DNA from: an uncultured Gammaproteobacteria bacterium
Lineage (GTDB): Bacteria; Pseudomonadota; Gammaproteobacteria; Pseudomonadales; UBA5518
Reading direction: 5' to 3'
Assembly (NCBI GenBank): GCA_903921135.1
Contig: CAIXOY010000486.1
Span: forward strand, 1-13,871
Length of the DNA: 13,871 nucleotides
Made by a program: the position numbers and the translations under genes. The notes beneath the pieces were generated by a model. The model was not told the origin of the DNA. It was given only the letters and a program-made list of their open reading frames with translations, and ran no database searches. Shown here one piece after another: positions 1 through 7,497 of the stretch. Within the stretch, counting starts at the first letter, position 1, and the number at the start of each line of letters is the position of its first letter.

Positions 1-973
1 AGTGCTGCAGGGCCTCCGCAACAGTGACGAGTACACGGTCACCCGCCGCGTGCCCCAGAGCATCGTTGATGGATTTGAACCGGTCGATATCGATCACCAG
101 CAGAGACAGCGTGCGCCCGGTGCGCTGCGCGAGATCCACGTGCCCTGACAGGCTTTGCGTGAAGTGCCTGCGATTGAACAGGCCTGTGACCGGATCCCGT
201 ACGGTTTCTTCCCGCAGGGCGGACAGCACCAGGCCCAGTTCGTGGCGCATGAACCACACCAAGCAGCCGAGCAGGCCCGCAACCACCCCGAGCAAGCCGG
301 CCGCCGGGAGCGCGAGCGCCACACCCAAGCGACGCGCTGCAGCCCGTAACTCGCTGTCTTCGAAATCGATCCCCAGCATTCCGACGACAGCGCCGCTCGC
401 CGCCCGCAAGGGGACGTAGATTCCGCGCAGGCGGATCCCGCCTTCGACAAAACTCTCGCTGTCCAGCCACGGCGTGCCGGCGAGCAGGGAGGCCACCAGC
501 CCGGGCTCGATGGTATCCATCAGCACGCGCTCGCCCACACGGGTCACGGCGGTGGCGCGGTCCCGCAGTACGGGAAGGTCGCTCTGGGCCGTATCCAGCA
601 CATAGACCATGTCGCCGTCGGCATCGATGCGTTTGGTGTAGACCCCACGCACCTCGTGCATCTCGAGGTGCATCTGTTCCAGCGGCGCCAGCAAGCGCTT
701 GTAATCTTCCGACCCTGTCTGCCCGTCCGAGACCAGACGCTCGTGGGCCTCGATATCCACCTGGCTTGCAAGAGCCAGGGCAAGCTCGATCATTGCCGCG
801 TCCGATCGCCTCTGGTAGGCCTCCAGCGCCATGCTGAACGTCCAGACAGTCAGAGCCAGGAAAAAAGACAGGGACACCGACGCGACCAGCACGGCGAGAC
901 GCCGCGGTTGCAGCCCCAGCACGGGGCCAAGCTCCAGACGATCACGCAGGACGGTTTCGGCCCGCGCCTTCAC
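1..973 (-). CDS. Membrane diguanylate cyclase, C-terminus cut by window edge
   Basis: This GTG-start frame is open from 973 to the window edge (324 residues visible). Visible parts are a short cytoplasmic N-terminus, TM1 at about residues 26-50, a periplasmic sensor at about 51-215, TM2 at about 217-242, and the beginning of a GGDEF domain from about 258 (DPVTGLFNRRHF, then LLVIDIDRFKSINDALGH at 291-308). The GG(D/E)EF active site would lie beyond the left edge, so catalytic competence cannot be judged. The sensor ends in GAVVGMLGIDFE, typical of Cache-like domains. The start is supported by the upstream gene's stop in the same frame 9 nt away and a GAGG ribosome-binding site overlapping that stop, 7 nt before GTG. 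A later ATG would remove TM1. It is expected to make c-di-GMP from two GTP in response to an extracytoplasmic cue. It is co-directional and probably co-transcribed with the related gene at 983-2239. Confidence 0.85.
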   Translation of the reverse strand, partial: MKARAETVLRDRLELGPVLGLQPRRLAVLVASVSLSFFLALTVWTFSMALEAYQRRSDAAMIELALALASQVDIEAHERLVSDGQTGSEDYKRLLAPLEQMHLEMHEVRGVYTKRIDADGDMVYVLDTAQSDLPVLRDRATAVTRVGERVLMDTIEPGLVASLLAGTPWLDSESFVEGGIRLRGIYVPLRAASGAVVGMLGIDFEDSELRAAARRLGVALALPAAGLLGVVAGLLGCLVWFMRHELGLVLSALREETVRDPVTGLFNRRHFTQSLSGHVDLAQRTGRTLSLLVIDIDRFKSINDALGHAAGDRVLVTVAEALQH

Positions 974-982
974 AGCCGTGCC

Positions 983-2239
983 TCAGGCAGCGACGACGAC
1001 ACGGTCGCGTCCGTTGCGTTTGGCGTCGTAGAGGGCACGGTCTGCAAGTCTCAGGATCTCCTCGGGGCGAATGTCGCTGCCGCTCAGGGTGGCGATGCCC
1101 CCGCTGATGGTGATGCAGCGCTCGGTACCTTCGAGCAGCATGGGCATCCGGACCGCAGCGCCCATGCGATTGAACGCTGCCTCTCCCTCCTGGCGTCCGA
1201 TGCCCGGCATGAGCAGGGCGAACTCCTCTCCGCCAATACGGCAACAGAGATCGCCCTCGCGGACCTCGGCCCGCAGGCGCTCACCGATGCGCCGCAGCAC
1301 CTCGTCTCCGGCCGGGTGGCCCAGTTCGTCATTCACCCGCTTGAAGTGATCGATGTCGAAGACCAGCAACGTGAAGGGCGTACCCGCACGGCGAGCCTGA
1401 GCCATCTCTGCTGCAAGGGTACGGTTGAAATACGCGCGATTGCCGAGGCCCGTGAGTGCGTCCGTGATGCTTTCGCGCTCCAGTCGGCCAATGGCCTCCA
1501 GCAGTCCGCCGTGGAGACGGGCCGTGATCAGTCCCGCCAGCACAGACAGGCCGAGGCACACCGCAGCGCCGACGCGCACGATGAAACGGAAACTCTGTTG
1601 CTCGGAGGTGAAATCCCCCTCCTCGACGTCAAGGACGAGGATACCCACGACGTTACCGCTCTGGTCCCTCAAAGGTGCATCGACCGAACGCAAGGATCGC
1701 CCCCCCCAGCGGTAGCTCCGGCTGTCGACATGGATGCCGCCAGAGAGAACCGTGGGCAGAAGATCCGGTTCGTCCTCGCCGCGGAAGTCGAGGACCGGGT
1801 CCATCACGCGCGAGACCTGCGCTTTGTCGCGCTCATGTCGCAGGCGGGGCGAAGCGGCCGTATCCAGGACGTAGAAAAGCCGCCCCTCGAGAGGGCGCAT
1901 GGTGTAGACCCAGTAGATTTCGGGGAGCAGGTTGTGGAAATCGACCAGCCGGGAAACCGTACGTTCGTAGAGCGGGGAACCGGTGTCATCGGGGCTGCGC
2001 AGTTTTTCGTGGGCCTCCGGATCCACGAGCAACACGGCTGCCGCGGCGAGACCGCGGAGTCGCTCCTCGGCGATGCGCTGGTGCTGGAGGTTGCCGAAGT
2101 GCGACAGGAGCGCGAGCAGGGAGCCACTGACCAGCAGGAACACGAGGGCGACTGCCATTGCGCTGGCGAACGCAGACGTGCTGGCGAGGAATCCGCCACG
2201 CCTGCGTTCCGACAACTCAGCCTCCTGGCGCAAATCCAT
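983..2239 (-). CDS. Membrane diguanylate cyclase with Cache-like periplasmic sensor
   Basis: 418 aa. TM1 lies at about residues 22-46, a periplasmic sensor at about 47-217 with a Cache-like end (GNVVGILVLDVEE), TM2 at about 218-240, and a GGDEF domain at about 255-418. The domain has DALTGLGNR at 260-268, FDIDHFKRVNDELGHPAGD at 294-312 and the active-site motif GGEEF at 336-340. An RxxD inhibitory site (R327-D330) sits five residues before GGEEF, the spacing used for product inhibition in PleD-type enzymes. It should therefore be an active, feedback-inhibited cyclase making c-di-GMP at the inner membrane. The sensor shares a VYT...(Y)VLDTA signature with the partial cyclase downstream, so the two look like tandem paralogs with different inputs. 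No clear ribosome-binding site precedes the ATG, which follows a hairpin, so initiation may be weak or regulated. The ligand is unknown. Confidence 0.93.
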   Translation of the reverse strand: MDLRQEAELSERRRGGFLASTSAFASAMAVALVFLLVSGSLLALLSHFGNLQHQRIAEERLRGLAAAAVLLVDPEAHEKLRSPDDTGSPLYERTVSRLVDFHNLLPEIYWVYTMRPLEGRLFYVLDTAASPRLRHERDKAQVSRVMDPVLDFRGEDEPDLLPTVLSGGIHVDSRSYRWGGRSLRSVDAPLRDQSGNVVGILVLDVEEGDFTSEQQSFRFIVRVGAAVCLGLSVLAGLITARLHGGLLEAIGRLERESITDALTGLGNRAYFNRTLAAEMAQARRAGTPFTLLVFDIDHFKRVNDELGHPAGDEVLRRIGERLRAEVREGDLCCRIGGEEFALLMPGIGRQEGEAAFNRMGAAVRMPMLLEGTERCITISGGIATLSGSDIRPEEILRLADRALYDAKRNGRDRVVVAA

Positions 2240-2247
2240 CAGGGGAA

Positions 2248-2268
2248 AGCCCGCAAAAACGTCGGGCT
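2248..2268 (-). terminator. Small hairpin just before the cyclase start
   Basis: On the minus strand AGCCCG and CGGGCT form a perfect 6-bp stem around a 9-nt loop that contains a T5 run, followed by TTTCCCC. It lies 8 nt before the ATG of the cyclase at 983-2239. It could be a weak intrinsic terminator in series with the hairpin at 2277-2325, or a structure affecting translation initiation of that gene. The trailing T tract is only three bases, so termination strength is uncertain. Confidence 0.35.
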
Positions 2269-2276
2269 ATGGTAGT

Positions 2277-2325
2277 GGAAAAGCCCCTGCCGAGGTATGG
2301 CGGACGCGGGATTCAGGGCTTTTCC
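2277..2325 (-). terminator. Probable terminator of the thiolase/DUF35 operon
   Basis: GGAAAAGCCC and GGGCTTTTCC pair perfectly over 10 bp. Two more base pairs form past a one-base bulge, leaving a loop of about 24 nt. The left arm on the minus strand lies in the last codons of the 385-aa thiolase-like gene and the right arm lies in the intergenic gap. The A-run/GC-stem/T-run layout (AAAAGCCC...GGGCTTTT) is that of a bidirectional Rho-independent terminator, although the loop is longer than usual. It probably separates the operon at 2313-5454 from the cyclase genes. Confidence 0.5.
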
Positions 2326-3470
2326 GAGGAGACCGCCCACATCGCGTAGTAGGAGTGCGCACCGCCGAAGGCGTGCCCGATGGCAAGACGCGCTCCCTCG
2401 ACCTGATGCGCCCCGGCCATGCCTCGCACCTGCAACGCCGCCTCGCCGAAGCGCAACATGCCCGAGGCGCCGATGGGGTTGGACGACAACACCCCGCCAG
2501 AGGCATTGACCGGGAGTTCGCCACCGAGAGCCGTCGCACCCGACTCGACCATCTTCCAGCCCTCACCCTCGCCGCAGAACCCGAGGGTCTCGAGGTACAT
2601 CGGCTCGTACCAGCTGAAGGGCACGTAGAGTTCGGCCACGTCGATCTGGCGCCGGGGATCGGTAATGCCGGCCTTGGAGTAGACGTCCTTGGCGCAGGCG
2701 GTGAGCGAGGCCGGATGGATGTTGTCCTTGCCCGCATACATCGAACCATCGGCACGGGTGGAGGTGCCGAGGATCCATGCCGGCGGATTGGGTGCGCGCT
2801 GCGCATGCTCTTCGTCGGCCAGCACCAGTGCGCAGGCTCCATCAGACGAGGGGCAGCTCTCGAGAAAGCGGATCGGATCCCAGAGCATGGGGGACTGCCT
2901 GACCATCTCGAGAGAGATATCGGGAATCTGCAGGTGCGCATAGGGGTTGCGGAGCGCGTTCTGCCGGTCCTTCACCGCCACCAGGCAGCCGATGTGATCC
3001 GGCACCCCGTAACGCTCCATGTACAGGCGCATGTACGGGGCGAAAAATCCTCCGGCGCCAGCATTCACATGAGGCACGAAGGGCATGCGCGGCGACAGGG
3101 CCCAGGTGGCGTTCGACTCCGACTGCTTCTCGAAGCTCACCGTGAGCACGCGCCGGAAGGCCCCGCTCTGCACGTAGTTGGCCGCCACTACCGCCGTCGA
3201 TCCGCCCACGCTGCCAGCCGTGTGGACACGCAGCACGGGCTTGCCGTTGCCGCCAAGCGCGTCGGTGAGGTAGAGCTCCGGCATCACCACCCCCTCGAAC
3301 ATGTCGGGGGCCTTGCCGAGGATCAGCGCATCGATGTCTTTCCAGGTACAGCCGGCGTCCTCAAGCGCGCGCTCCGCGGCCTGACGGACGAGCCCGGCGA
3401 TGGATACGTCCTTGTGCTTCGACTTGTGCTTGGTCTGGCCGACGCCGACCACTGCCACACGATTACCCAT
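2313..3470 (-). CDS. Thiolase-fold protein (Ltp/SCP2-like), probable acyl-CoA aldolase subunit, Ltp3-like
   Basis: 385 aa from ATG 3470. The frame is open further upstream to 3578, but that would overlap the preceding gene. ATG 3470 has a GGAGG ribosome-binding site 9 nt upstream and lies 4 nt after that gene's stop. Thiolase-superfamily landmarks are MGNRVAVVGVGQTK at 1-14, SSDGACALVLADEEHA at 208-223, DVAELYVPFS at 277-286 and NASGGVLSSNPIGASG at 322-337. All three canonical catalytic positions differ: the nucleophile-Cys region reads TAGSVGGS (84-91), the GHP histidine is Asn331, and the C-terminal Cys position is His366 (GHAFGGAHSYYAMW). It is therefore unlikely to be a true thiolase. The family pattern and adjacent DUF35 genes fit the Ltp retro-aldolases that shorten steroid side chains as acyl-CoAs with a DUF35 partner. 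From memory, Mycobacterium tuberculosis Ltp3 (Rv3523) has similar length and neighbours. The substrate is inferred, not shown. Confidence 0.85.
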   Translation of the reverse strand: MGNRVAVVGVGQTKHKSKHKDVSIAGLVRQAAERALEDAGCTWKDIDALILGKAPDMFEGVVMPELYLTDALGGNGKPVLRVHTAGSVGGSTAVVAANYVQSGAFRRVLTVSFEKQSESNATWALSPRMPFVPHVNAGAGGFFAPYMRLYMERYGVPDHIGCLVAVKDRQNALRNPYAHLQIPDISLEMVRQSPMLWDPIRFLESCPSSDGACALVLADEEHAQRAPNPPAWILGTSTRADGSMYAGKDNIHPASLTACAKDVYSKAGITDPRRQIDVAELYVPFSWYEPMYLETLGFCGEGEGWKMVESGATALGGELPVNASGGVLSSNPIGASGMLRFGEAALQVRGMAGAHQVEGARLAIGHAFGGAHSYYAMWAVSSEKP

Positions 3471-3474
3471 GGGA

Positions 3475-4527
3475 TCAGGCCTCCAGTACGGCGACGAGGT
3501 TCTGCTGCAGGCAGGCGCCCGAGGTCGCGTGCGCAACCCCGCGCCCTGCCTCGCCCTGCATGATGCGCGTGGCGACATGCCCGAAACGGTCGAGTCCCGC
3601 GGCCATCATCACGTTGCCCGCCAGTGCGCCACCCGAGGGGTTCACGCAGGTATCAGACGGGAGCCCCAGTTCGCGCCGCAGGATGATTTCCTGGTGACTG
3701 AAAGGCGCGTGCAGTTCTGCCACGTCTACGGCGCCGGCAGACACGCCAGCGCGGGCGGCGGCATAGCGCGCGGAGGGGGAGCGCGTGAGATCGCGCGCCC
3801 CGAGCATGCCGGTTTCCATACGGTGGTCGATGCCACGGATCCACGCCGGACGGGCGCACAGACGACGTGCCGTTTCGGCAGACGCCACCAGCATCGCCGA
3901 GGCACCGTCAGTGATGGGCGCGCAATCGTGGCGCCGCAGCGGTGAGACGAAGCCGGGCGCGGCAAGCAGGCTCTCGACACTGGTCTCACCGGAGAGCTGG
4001 GCCTTGGGATTGGCAAGCGCGGCGCGACGGCTGCGCACCACCACTTCCGCCATCTCGCGCTCCGTCGTGCTTCCCGCATCGAGCATCGCCCGCGCCTGCA
4101 GCGCGGCGAGGCTCACGGCATCCGGCCACAGCGGCACGTGATAGTAGGGGTCGAGTTGCAGCGTGAGCACGGAGCGCAACTCGCCGGGAGAGGATTTGCT
4201 GAAGCCGTAGACGAGGCAAAGGTCTGCTTCGCCCGACCAGATTTTCAGCAGACATTCATACAGCGCCCACGCGGCGTCCATCTCGACGTGGGACTCGCGG
4301 ATGGGCGGCGCCGTGGCGACCGCATTCAGTCCCTCGACGAAAGCGAAAGCCGCCCCCTGGAAGTAATCGCAACTTCCCGAGCAGGTGAAGTCGATGTCCT
4401 TCTGCGTGACACCCACCGACTGCATCACCTCCCGTACCACGGGCATGATGAGTTCGCTCTCGTTGGCGGCGCCTGCGTTGCGGCGCTGCGCGCTCTGCGT
4501 GTAACCGATGATCGCTGCTTCGCGCAT
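3475..4527 (-). CDS. Thiolase-fold protein lacking catalytic Cys/His, Ltp4-like
   Basis: 350 aa. The start lies 3 nt after the stop of the Zn-ribbon DUF35 gene, with GGAAGGA a short distance upstream. Thiolase-fold landmarks are REAAIIGYTQSAQ at 2-14, ITDGASAMLVASAETARRL at 205-223, DVAELHAPFS at 268-277 and NPSGGALAGNV at 296-306. The nucleophile region reads ESHVEMDAAWALYEC (78-92) with no Cys at the active position. The GHP histidine is Asn305. The C-terminal motif is HATSGACLQQN (333-343), with His333 aligning to His366 of the 385-aa partner. It is shorter than typical 390-aa thiolases. Size, motif and order (DUF35, about 350 aa, about 390 aa) match what I recall for Rv3521-Rv3522-Rv3523, where the middle gene is ltp4. 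It probably forms a complex with the other thiolase-like protein and the DUF35 proteins. Whether it is catalytic or structural is unknown. Confidence 0.83.
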   Translation of the reverse strand: MREAAIIGYTQSAQRRNAGAANESELIMPVVREVMQSVGVTQKDIDFTCSGSCDYFQGAAFAFVEGLNAVATAPPIRESHVEMDAAWALYECLLKIWSGEADLCLVYGFSKSSPGELRSVLTLQLDPYYHVPLWPDAVSLAALQARAMLDAGSTTEREMAEVVVRSRRAALANPKAQLSGETSVESLLAAPGFVSPLRRHDCAPITDGASAMLVASAETARRLCARPAWIRGIDHRMETGMLGARDLTRSPSARYAAARAGVSAGAVDVAELHAPFSHQEIILRRELGLPSDTCVNPSGGALAGNVMMAAGLDRFGHVATRIMQGEAGRGVAHATSGACLQQNLVAVLEA

Positions 4528-4530
4528 CTC

Positions 4531-4995
4531 TCAGTTTCCTTCCACGGGCCTGAACCAGGCGATGTTCTCGAAGGTGTAGTCCCATTCCTCGCGCGGCTTC
4601 CAACTGGCCTGCACGCGCATGCCCACATGCACCTTGTCGTTGTCCACTTCGCTGACGCGATGCAGACAGGCCATGTCGGTGCCGTCGAGGAGGATGTTCG
4701 CCGCGATGAAGGGCGGCTTGATCGGATTGCCCGGAATGGGGATGTGGACGATGGTGAAGGACTCGATCACGCCCGTGTCAGCCACCTCCACTTCCTCTTC
4801 GGTGGGGACACCGCAGGCGGCGCACATGCCGCGGGGCGGGACGTAGACGTTGCTGCAGCTCGGGCAGCGCTGCCCGACAATCCGGCCTTCGCGGATGCGG
4901 GTGAGAAAACGCGTCAGGGCCTTGCCGGCAGTGAACTCGAACTGCAGGTTGATGGGGACCTCGATCCCCGTAACGGGTTCGCGTGTGTCGCTCAT
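4531..4995 (-). CDS. DUF35 OB-fold protein with Zn ribbon
   Basis: 154 aa. The N-terminal rubredoxin-like Zn ribbon has four cysteines, C44-x2-C47 and C58-x2-C61, and follows the family motif FLTRIREGRIVGQRCPSC (30-47). The remainder, about 65-150, is the OB fold (DTGVIESFTIVHIP, then ANILLDGTDMACLHRV). DUF35 proteins act as obligate partners of thiolase-fold enzymes, for example in Ltp2-ChsH2 steroid aldolases and archaeal HMG-CoA synthase complexes, where they help bind or channel acyl-CoA. The ATG is preceded by GAGGAGG 7 nt upstream, overlapping the stop of the other DUF35 gene, so translation is probably coupled. The 350-aa thiolase-like gene starts 3 nt downstream. It has no catalytic residues of its own, so a scaffold or CoA-binding role is most likely. 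Confidence 0.9.
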   Translation of the reverse strand: MSDTREPVTGIEVPINLQFEFTAGKALTRFLTRIREGRIVGQRCPSCSNVYVPPRGMCAACGVPTEEEVEVADTGVIESFTIVHIPIPGNPIKPPFIAANILLDGTDMACLHRVSEVDNDKVHVGMRVQASWKPREEWDYTFENIAWFRPVEGN

Positions 4996-5007
4996 GCGCA
5001 GGCCTCC

Positions 5008-5454
5008 TCAGGCAGGCTCGAAGCAGGTGATGTCGGTAATGCTGCCGCGTCGCTCCGGCGCCCAGCGCGCACGCACCCGCATGCCCGTTTTCATCGCGCC
5101 CTCAGTGCCCGCATCCACCATGTGGAGCATGGCAACGTCGGCGCCATCCAGACGGATAAGGGCAAAGGCGAAGGGCTTCTGCAGGAGATGATGGGAAATC
5201 GGCTCCGCCACCCATGACCATGTGGTAACGATGCCCTCGTCCGCGACCGGGACGAACTCCGTGAGCGCGTCAGCGCTCACCGGGTCGTACTCTGCGGCTG
5301 GCACCAGCACCCTGCCGTCAGTGGTGCGGGTGCCGACGATCCGCCCCTCGCGCATTTCCGTGAGGAAATGCCCGATCACCGGGCCGGTGGAGCGGGTGTA
5401 GGTGTAACCGAGTTCGAAACTCTTGGTCAGCAGTTCGGGAACCTGCTCGGACAT
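5008..5454 (-). CDS. DUF35 OB-fold protein without Zn ribbon, first gene of operon
   Basis: 148 aa from ATG 5454, which has a perfect AGGAGG 5 nt upstream. The frame is open to an ATG at 5535, but that adds 27 residues without family similarity or a ribosome-binding site. FLTEMREGRIVGTR at 30-43 aligns position for position with the neighbouring DUF35 protein. The cysteine motifs are replaced by TTDGRVLVPAAEYDPVSAD (44-62), so no Zn can be bound there. The OB fold follows (ADEGIVTTWSWV, AFALIRLDGADVAMLHMVD). The pair looks like a diverged duplication. I recall that M. tuberculosis Rv3521 (about 300 aa) is as long as the two together. It probably supplies one half of a heteromeric partner for the two downstream thiolase-like subunits. 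Confidence 0.85.
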   Translation of the reverse strand: MSEQVPELLTKSFELGYTYTRSTGPVIGHFLTEMREGRIVGTRTTDGRVLVPAAEYDPVSADALTEFVPVADEGIVTTWSWVAEPISHHLLQKPFAFALIRLDGADVAMLHMVDAGTEGAMKTGMRVRARWAPERRGSITDITCFEPA

Positions 5455-5595
5455 GTGCGCCTCCTGAACGCGCCGCAAGGCGCGAATTGACACCTGAGGG
5501 ATCATTCCACAAGGATGCCGCGCGGAACATGGCAAGCGCGCACCAATGTCGGCTGACCAATCTGCTCACCTTCGTCATCACCGGGAGATTCTCAT
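5455..5595. promoter_or_regulatory. Divergent promoter region between DUF35/thiolase operon and epimerase/SDR operon
   Basis: This 141-nt gap lies between head-to-head genes and must hold both promoters. On the plus strand TTGACA at 5488-5493 matches a -35 box, but no good -10 sits at the right distance. A perfect inverted repeat CGCGCC-GCAA-GGCGCG at 5469-5484 lies just upstream of the AGGAGG of the DUF35 gene. In that mRNA it would form a 6-bp hairpin next to the ribosome-binding site, or it could be a dyad operator. GGGAGA at 5583-5588 is the ribosome-binding site for the gene at 5596. No recognisable KstR-type operator is seen. Confidence 0.4.
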
Positions 5596-6702
5596 ATGCG
5601 CGCACTGGTGATCGGCGGCACGGGCCCCACGGGCCATCACATCGTGAACGGACTGATCCGCAGGGGTTACCGGGTCGAGATCCTCCATCGCGGCAATCAC
5701 GAGGTGCCGGAAATCCCGCCAGAGGTCCTGCACCACCACATGGATCCGTACGACCCCGCGGTGCTCGAGAGCTTTTTCAGCACGGCACCGCGATATGACA
5801 TCTGCATCGCGACCTACGGCCGTCTTCGCGCGATCGCGGCCGCTACCAGAGGACGCGTGGGGCGGATCATTTCCGCGGGTGGGGTGCCTGCCTATCGCGG
5901 CTACATGAACCCGGCTCTCGATGCGCCCGTCGGCCTGCCGTGTCCGGTTCCCGAGGACGCCGTGCGCGTCTGTTCCCCGGCGGAAGACGAGAAAGGCTGG
6001 CGCATCGTGCAGACCGAGGATGCGCTCTTCGCCGTGCACCCCCAGGCCACGCACGTGCGGTATCCCTACGTTTACGGCAAGTACCAGCCCCTGCCGCGCG
6101 AGTGGCCCATCCTTCGGCGCGTGCTCGACGGGCGCGACTTCATCATCCTGCCCGACGGCGGCCTGACGCTGCACCACATGGGTTATGCCGACAACGTCGC
6201 ACACGGCATTCTGCTTGCCGTGGATCAGCCAGACGCATCGCAGGGGCGGATCTACAACTGCGCCGACGAGGAAGTTTTCAGCCTGCGCCAGAGCGTAGCC
6301 ATCATCGCCGCCGCCGTGGGCAGAAGCATCGAGGTCGTATCGATGCCCTGGGAGCTCGCGCCCTGCACGCGCCCGCTGGTGATGCAACCACTCACCACGC
6401 ACCGCGTGCTCGACATCTCGCGCATCCGCGGCGAGCTCGGTTACCGCGATGCCGTGCCGGCACGCGAGGCACTGGCGCGGACGGCACGGTGGCTGGCGGA
6501 AAATCCGCCTGCGCCGGGCGGCATCGAGGAAATGGTGCTCGAAGACCCTTTCGACTACGCAGCGGAAGACCGCTTGCGGGCAGCGTGGGAGAGCGCCGTG
6601 GCAGGCATGGAGCAGGTCGCGTTCACCACGGAACCGGGATACACGATGTCCTACAGCGGCCCGGGGGGCAGAGCCCGTTCGAGCACCACATTCAACACCT
6701 GA
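5596..6702 (+). CDS. NAD-dependent epimerase/dehydratase-like extended SDR, atypical active site
   Basis: 368 aa. The N-terminal Rossmann motif is GGTGPTG (7-13), followed by ILHRGNHE at the end of strand 2, which suggests NADP-type recognition through Arg32. Other extended-SDR landmarks are YDICIATYGRLRAI (67-80), RIISAGGVPAY (90-100) and RYPYVYGKYQP (155-165). A cofactor-distal part holds LPDGGLTLHHMGYADN (185-200) and an ISRIRGELGY segment (274-283). The catalytic YxxxK expected around residues 130-140 is absent (EKGWRIVQTEDAL), so the chemistry is not that of a standard epimerase. GGGAGA lies 7 nt upstream of the ATG. It is divergent from the thiolase/DUF35 operon and 27 nt upstream of an SDR gene, suggesting a shared acyl-CoA or steroid-like pathway. 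A reductase, dehydratase or binding role are all possible; the substrate is unknown. Confidence 0.85.
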   Translation: MRALVIGGTGPTGHHIVNGLIRRGYRVEILHRGNHEVPEIPPEVLHHHMDPYDPAVLESFFSTAPRYDICIATYGRLRAIAAATRGRVGRIISAGGVPAYRGYMNPALDAPVGLPCPVPEDAVRVCSPAEDEKGWRIVQTEDALFAVHPQATHVRYPYVYGKYQPLPREWPILRRVLDGRDFIILPDGGLTLHHMGYADNVAHGILLAVDQPDASQGRIYNCADEEVFSLRQSVAIIAAAVGRSIEVVSMPWELAPCTRPLVMQPLTTHRVLDISRIRGELGYRDAVPAREALARTARWLAENPPAPGGIEEMVLEDPFDYAAEDRLRAAWESAVAGMEQVAFTTEPGYTMSYSGPGGRARSSTTFNT

Positions 6703-6729
6703 AGCCGTAGGACACGTGGGGAGCAGCAG

Positions 6730-7494
<765 letters not shown>

Positions 7495-7497
7495 GGC

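Noticed and set aside
656..2275. Long open frame on the plus strand antisense to the cyclase
   Set aside because: It has no recognisable motif, and the opposite strand encodes a complete GGDEF protein. Long antisense frames are expected in GC-rich DNA.
1983..3563. Long plus-strand open frame antisense to the 385-aa thiolase-like gene
   Set aside because: It spans two genes on the other strand and its protein is Arg/His-rich with no family resemblance.
2313..4527. Ordinary acetyl-CoA acetyltransferases (beta-ketothiolases)
   Set aside because: The Cys-His-Cys catalytic residues are absent in both proteins, and the DUF35 partners point to Ltp-type chemistry.
4138..5217. Plus-strand open frame of about 359 codons antisense to the DUF35 and thiolase genes
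   Set aside because: It crosses three genuine minus-strand genes, and its translation is compositionally odd with no domain signature.
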